DNA from: Streptomyces roseus
Lineage (GTDB): Bacteria; Actinomycetota; Actinomycetes; Streptomycetales; Streptomycetaceae
DNA length: 51,565 nt
NCBI RefSeq assembly: GCF_001044425.1
Contig: NZ_LFML01000014.1
Location: forward strand, 1 to 51,565
Reading direction: 5' to 3'
The translations under genes and the position numbers were made by a program. How positions within the stretch are numbered: position 1 is the stretch's first letter; each line of letters opens with the position of its first letter. Below the pieces are notes generated by a model. That model was not told the DNA's origin, did no database searches, and was given only the letters and a program-made list of their open reading frames with translations. Below are positions 48,468 through 51,565 of the stretch, in pieces.

Positions 48468-50153
48468 GTGTCCTACCGCCGACTCGCAGCATCCGCCGCC
48501 GTCTTCGCGGCCGGCATTTCTCTCATACCGGGCATGGCCCACGCGGCCGGCACCGACTCCGGCGATGCCCAGGGCATCAGCAAGCCCGACCTGGCGCAGG
48601 CCGGCCTGGAGAACACCGCCAAGTTCTCCAGCCCGGCCGCCCGGTCGGTCCGGCAGAGCGCACCGGCCACGGCCCCCAAGAGCAGGCTCGCCGCCGCTCC
48701 CATGGCGGAGACCGCCGAGGCCGCCAACCCGACGCTCGCGGTCGGTCTGGACGCGTTCGCCACCTCCGCCCACGCGATCGAGCTGCACACCTCCGTCACC
48801 AGCGCCGCCACCCCGCTCGACATCGCCGTCGCCTGGGGCGACGGGGCCACCACCACGGCCTCGGCCTCCGGCACCCAGTCCGTGATCTCCGAGCACACCT
48901 ACGCGGAGCTCGGCACCTACACCGTCAAGGTCACCGTGACGGACAAGGCCGCCAACACCTCGGTCACCAACGAGGTGGCGTTCACGACCGCGGGCTCGGA
49001 CTACACCCCGTACGGCCCGACCCGCCTGCTGGACACCCGCAACGGCACCGGCGCCCCGAAGGCCGCCAAGGTCGCCCCGTACTCCTCCGCCCACCTGAAG
49101 ATCGGCGGGAACGGCTCCATCCCCGCCGGCGTCACCGCCGTGGTCCTCAACGTCACCGTCACCAGCACCACCAGCGGCGGCCACGTCACCGCCTTCGCCG
49201 ACGGCGACGAGAAGCCGAGCACCTCGAACGTCAACTTCGTCCCCGGGCAGACGGTCCCGAACCTGGTCATCGTGCCCGTCGGCGCGAACGGCTACGTCAA
49301 CCTCTACAACGGCGGCTGGGAGCCGGTCGACCTCATCGCCGACGTCACCGGCTACTTCACGCAGACCGCCTCCAGCGGCTACACCCCGCTGGCGCCACAG
49401 CGCTTCGTCGACACGCGCAGCGGCACCGGCACGGCCAAGGGCCAGCTCGCGGGCTACGGATCCTTCGGCACCCAGATCACCGGCCTGGGCAAGGTGCCGG
49501 CCTCCGGCGTCACCGCCGTGGCGCTCAACGTGACCGTCACCAACCCGCGCAGCGACGGCCACCTGACCGTCTACCCGAGCGGCCAGCAGGCCCCGACCGC
49601 GTCCAACGTGAACTTCACGACCGGGCAGACCATCGCCAACTCGGTGATCGTCCCGGTCGGCCCCGACGGCAGGATCAACATCCGCAACGGCGGCTGGAAC
49701 CCGGCCGACGTCATCGTCGACGTCGTCGGCTACTACAGCCCGCAGAGCAAGGGCTCCTACCTGCCCTTCGCCCCGGAACGGATGATCGACACCCGCGATC
49801 CCAAGGACCCGGTCTACGGGCCCCTGGCCGGCCGCGACTACATCTACACGGCGATGGCCGAGCCCGGTTCCGGCGTCACCGGCTTCGTACTGAACGCCAC
49901 GGTGACCAACACCAAGGACAGCGGCTTCCTCGCCGTCGCCCCCGACCCGAACACGCAGGAGGCGTACGACGACAACGCGGCGAGCATGCCGGCACCGCCC
50001 ACCTCCTCGACCCTGAACTGGACGACCGGCAAGACCGTCCCGAACCTGGTCCAGGCGAGCACCGGCGGCACCGGCCTCGTCGACTTCTGGAACCAGAGCG
50101 ACGGCGACACCGACCTCATCGTCGACGTCTTCGGCATGTACCAGGAGAGCTGA
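48468..50153 (+). CDS. Secreted protein with PKD domain and three ~125-residue repeats
   Basis: Exported cell-surface protein of 561 residues. Signal peptide SYRRLAASAAVFAAGISLIPGMAHA, cut near residue 26, then an Ala/Pro-rich linker. A PKD-like beta-sandwich follows (about 80-175; VAWGDGATT, HTYAELGTYTVKVTVTD). Then three tandem repeats begin near 179, 304 and 431, each with P-x-R-hydrophobic-(V/L/I)DTR, GVTAVVLNVTVT, SNVNFxxGQTxxNxVxVPVG, and end in DVxGY. The third is divergent and has an insertion with EAYDDNAASMPAPP. No catalytic motif is seen; adhesive or carbohydrate-binding roles are plausible. GTG 48468-48470 after AGGGGG. Confidence 0.85.
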   Translation: MSYRRLAASAAVFAAGISLIPGMAHAAGTDSGDAQGISKPDLAQAGLENTAKFSSPAARSVRQSAPATAPKSRLAAAPMAETAEAANPTLAVGLDAFATSAHAIELHTSVTSAATPLDIAVAWGDGATTTASASGTQSVISEHTYAELGTYTVKVTVTDKAANTSVTNEVAFTTAGSDYTPYGPTRLLDTRNGTGAPKAAKVAPYSSAHLKIGGNGSIPAGVTAVVLNVTVTSTTSGGHVTAFADGDEKPSTSNVNFVPGQTVPNLVIVPVGANGYVNLYNGGWEPVDLIADVTGYFTQTASSGYTPLAPQRFVDTRSGTGTAKGQLAGYGSFGTQITGLGKVPASGVTAVALNVTVTNPRSDGHLTVYPSGQQAPTASNVNFTTGQTIANSVIVPVGPDGRINIRNGGWNPADVIVDVVGYYSPQSKGSYLPFAPERMIDTRDPKDPVYGPLAGRDYIYTAMAEPGSGVTGFVLNATVTNTKDSGFLAVAPDPNTQEAYDDNAASMPAPPTSSTLNWTTGKTVPNLVQASTGGTGLVDFWNQSDGDTDLIVDVFGMYQES

Positions 50154-50176
50154 GCCGCGGCGGCGCAGCGCCGAGC

Positions 50177-50221
50177 ACAGCGCCCCGGGAGCGGCCGTAC
50201 AGGCCGCTGCCGGGGCGCTGT
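50177..50221 (+). terminator. Very strong terminator after the PKD/repeat protein gene
   Basis: An ACAGCGCCCCGG arm (50177-50188) pairs with CCGGGGCGCTGT (50210-50221), and after one mismatch AGCGGCC pairs with GGCCGCT. The total is about 19 pairs, with TT after the stem. Confidence 0.78.
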
Positions 50222-50279
50222 TCTGCGTACGGGGCGTGCGGGTTAGCCTCAGCCACCGACAGGAGTGGGAGGAGCCGTG

Positions 50280-51563
50280 GTGAACGAAGAGGTTCGAGGG
50301 GCTGACAGGGCAGACGGGGCGGACGGGGCCGAGGAGGCGGAAGGGGCCGAGGCGGCCGAGCGGACCGAGGGGCGCGAACCCGAACCCGCACGCGGACGGT
50401 CCTACGACGTGGTGCTGTTCGGCGCGACCGGCTTCGTCGGCGCCCTCACCGCCGAGTACCTCGCCGCGCACGCCCCCGCCGACTGCCGGTGGGCTCTCGC
50501 CGGGCGCGACCTCGGGAAACTGGAGCGGCTGCGCGAACGGCTGACGGAACTCGACCCCGGCTGCGCCTCGCTGCCGCTGCTGCGCGCGGACGCCTCGGAC
50601 CCCGCGGAGGTACGGGAACTGGCCGCCTCCACCCGGGTCCTGGCCACGACCGTCGGGCCGTACGTCCTGTACGGCGCGGAACTGGTCGCCGCCTGCGCCG
50701 CGGCGGGCACGGACTACGTGGACCTCACGGGCGAGCCGGAGTTCGTGGACCGGATGTACGTCGACCACGACGCGCGGGCCCGGGAAACGGGCGCGCGGCT
50801 GGTGCACGCCTGCGGCTTCGACTCGATCCCGGCCGACCTCGGCGCGTACTTCACGGTGGGTCTGCTCCCGCAGGGCGTTCCGCTGCGGGTGGACGGGTTC
50901 ATGCGCTCCAATGCCGCCTTCTCCGGCGGAACGCTGGCCTCCGCCCTCACCGCCATGGGCCGCGGACCGCAGACCCTGGCCGCGGCCCGGGAGCGCCGCC
51001 TGCACGAGCCCCGGCTGCCGGACCGCCGCGTACGGGGACCCCTGGGCGCACCGCGGTTCAGCCGCGAGACCGGCACGTGGGCGCTGCCGCTGCCGACGCT
51101 GGACCCCCGGATCGTGACCCGCTCGGCGGCCGCGCTGGAGCGGTACGGGCCCGACTTCCGCTTCCGTCAGTACGCCTCGGTGAAGCACCTCCCCGTCGCC
51201 GTGGGCGGTGCGGCGGCGGTCGGCGGGGTGGCGGCCCTGGCGCAGCTCCCGGTGGCGCGGCGGTGGCTGATGGGCCGCTGGGAGGCGGGCCGCGGCCCGG
51301 ACGCGCAGCGGCGGGCGCGCAGCTGTTTCACGGTGCGCTTCGTGGGCGAGGGCGGCGGCCGCCGCGTGTTCACCGAGGTCTCGGGCGGAGACCCGGGCTA
51401 CGGGGAGACCGCCAAGATGCTGGCGGAGTCGGCGCTGTGCCTCGCGTACGACGCCCTGCCGGAGCGGGCCGGCCAGCTCACCACGGCGGTGGCGATGGGC
51501 GACGCCCTGCTGGACCGGCTCCAGAAGGCGGGGATCCGGTTCCGGGTGGCCGCGGTCCGCTGA
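50280..51563 (+). CDS. Saccharopine dehydrogenase-like trans-acting enoyl reductase family protein
   Basis: NAD(P)-binding protein of 427 residues in the saccharopine dehydrogenase-like family that includes mycobacterial trans-acting enoyl reductase (Rv2953). An acidic Ala/Glu/Gly/Asp-rich N-terminus of about 40 residues precedes the Rossmann motif DVVLFGATGFVGALTAEYL; TTVGPYVLYGAELVAACAAAGTDYVDLTGE and HACGFDSIPADLGAY are family hallmarks. A hydrophobic segment near 310-330 (AVGGAAAVGGVAALAQL) may touch the membrane. In mycobacteria the relative reduces a polyketide lipid intermediate; here the substrate is unknown. GTG 50280-50282 is preferred for spacing to AGGAG; GTG 50277 is also in frame. 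The gene is complete, ending two bases before the window edge. Confidence 0.87.
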   Translation: MNEEVRGADRADGADGAEEAEGAEAAERTEGREPEPARGRSYDVVLFGATGFVGALTAEYLAAHAPADCRWALAGRDLGKLERLRERLTELDPGCASLPLLRADASDPAEVRELAASTRVLATTVGPYVLYGAELVAACAAAGTDYVDLTGEPEFVDRMYVDHDARARETGARLVHACGFDSIPADLGAYFTVGLLPQGVPLRVDGFMRSNAAFSGGTLASALTAMGRGPQTLAAARERRLHEPRLPDRRVRGPLGAPRFSRETGTWALPLPTLDPRIVTRSAAALERYGPDFRFRQYASVKHLPVAVGGAAAVGGVAALAQLPVARRWLMGRWEAGRGPDAQRRARSCFTVRFVGEGGGRRVFTEVSGGDPGYGETAKMLAESALCLAYDALPERAGQLTTAVAMGDALLDRLQKAGIRFRVAAVR

Positions 51564-51565
51564 GC

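Noticed and set aside
1..51565. tRNA or rRNA genes
   Set aside because: I looked for T-arm-like GGTTCGA blocks with matching acceptor stems and for conserved rRNA segments and saw none; a dedicated tRNA/rRNA scan would be decisive.

Overview
The window reads as a chromosomal segment of a Streptomyces-type actinomycete. The GC content is very high, GTG starts are common, and Ser/Thr/Arg/Gly-rich false frames run antisense to almost every gene. The gene content (hopanoid operon, idi, F420-dependent LLM oxidoreductase, MAB_1171c-type membrane protein, SCO6745-type protein, RGG-tailed Tex, several secreted proteins) fits the same group, and the order resembles, from memory, the S. coelicolor SCO67xx region.

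Left part (1-11.5 kb): a tyrosine phosphatase gene faces an eight-gene minus-strand hopanoid operon. In transcription order this is hpnC, hpnD, hpnE, a polyprenyl diphosphate synthase, squalene-hopene cyclase, hpnG, hpnH and a PLP aminotransferase. Together they convert C5 units to squalene, to hopene, and then to an adenosyl/ribosyl/amino-extended hopanoid. Six of the seven... more exactly, five of the seven gene junctions are overlapping stop/start codons; the other two junctions are gaps that each carry a hairpin.

11.4-19.4 kb: a seven-gene minus-strand operon encodes a DUF5941/CDP-alcohol phosphotransferase, a LicC-like nucleotidyltransferase, a glycerol-1-phosphate-dehydrogenase-like enzyme, a second CDP-alcohol phosphotransferase lacking the fourth motif aspartate, a family 2 glycosyltransferase and a TagGH-type ABC exporter. 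This looks like a route to an exported polyol-phosphate polymer or phosphoglycolipid that I cannot match to a described pathway. It is the best candidate here for an undescribed system. Divergent from it is idi, which supplies the isoprenoid pool.

19.4-28.9 kb: an anti-sigma-type ATPase, an HdeD-like membrane protein, an enoyl-CoA hydratase-fold protein without the usual glutamates, two related DJ-1/PfpI proteins (one fused to an AraC domain), an ABC-F factor, an intact IS630-family element, and an ImmA/IrrE peptidase - MAB_1171c - SDR operon. The IS sits exactly in a CTAG formed by the overlapping stop codons of two convergent genes and leaves both proteins unchanged; its own stop codon is supplied by the host.

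28.9-51.6 kb: Tex, an SCO6745-like protein, a secreted M1 peptidase, an MpaB-type protein, a sphingomyelinase C-like exported enzyme, an acyl-CoA ligase divergent from a MerR regulator, an I36-type secreted protein, a lipoprotein, a five-gene acyl-CoA catabolic operon (CoA-transferase, LLM oxidoreductase, acyl-CoA dehydrogenase, thiolase, FadB), an MmcQ/YjbR protein, a secreted PKD/triple-repeat protein and a saccharopine dehydrogenase-like reductase. Long perfect hairpins separate most convergent pairs. I saw no rRNA, tRNA or CRISPR array.
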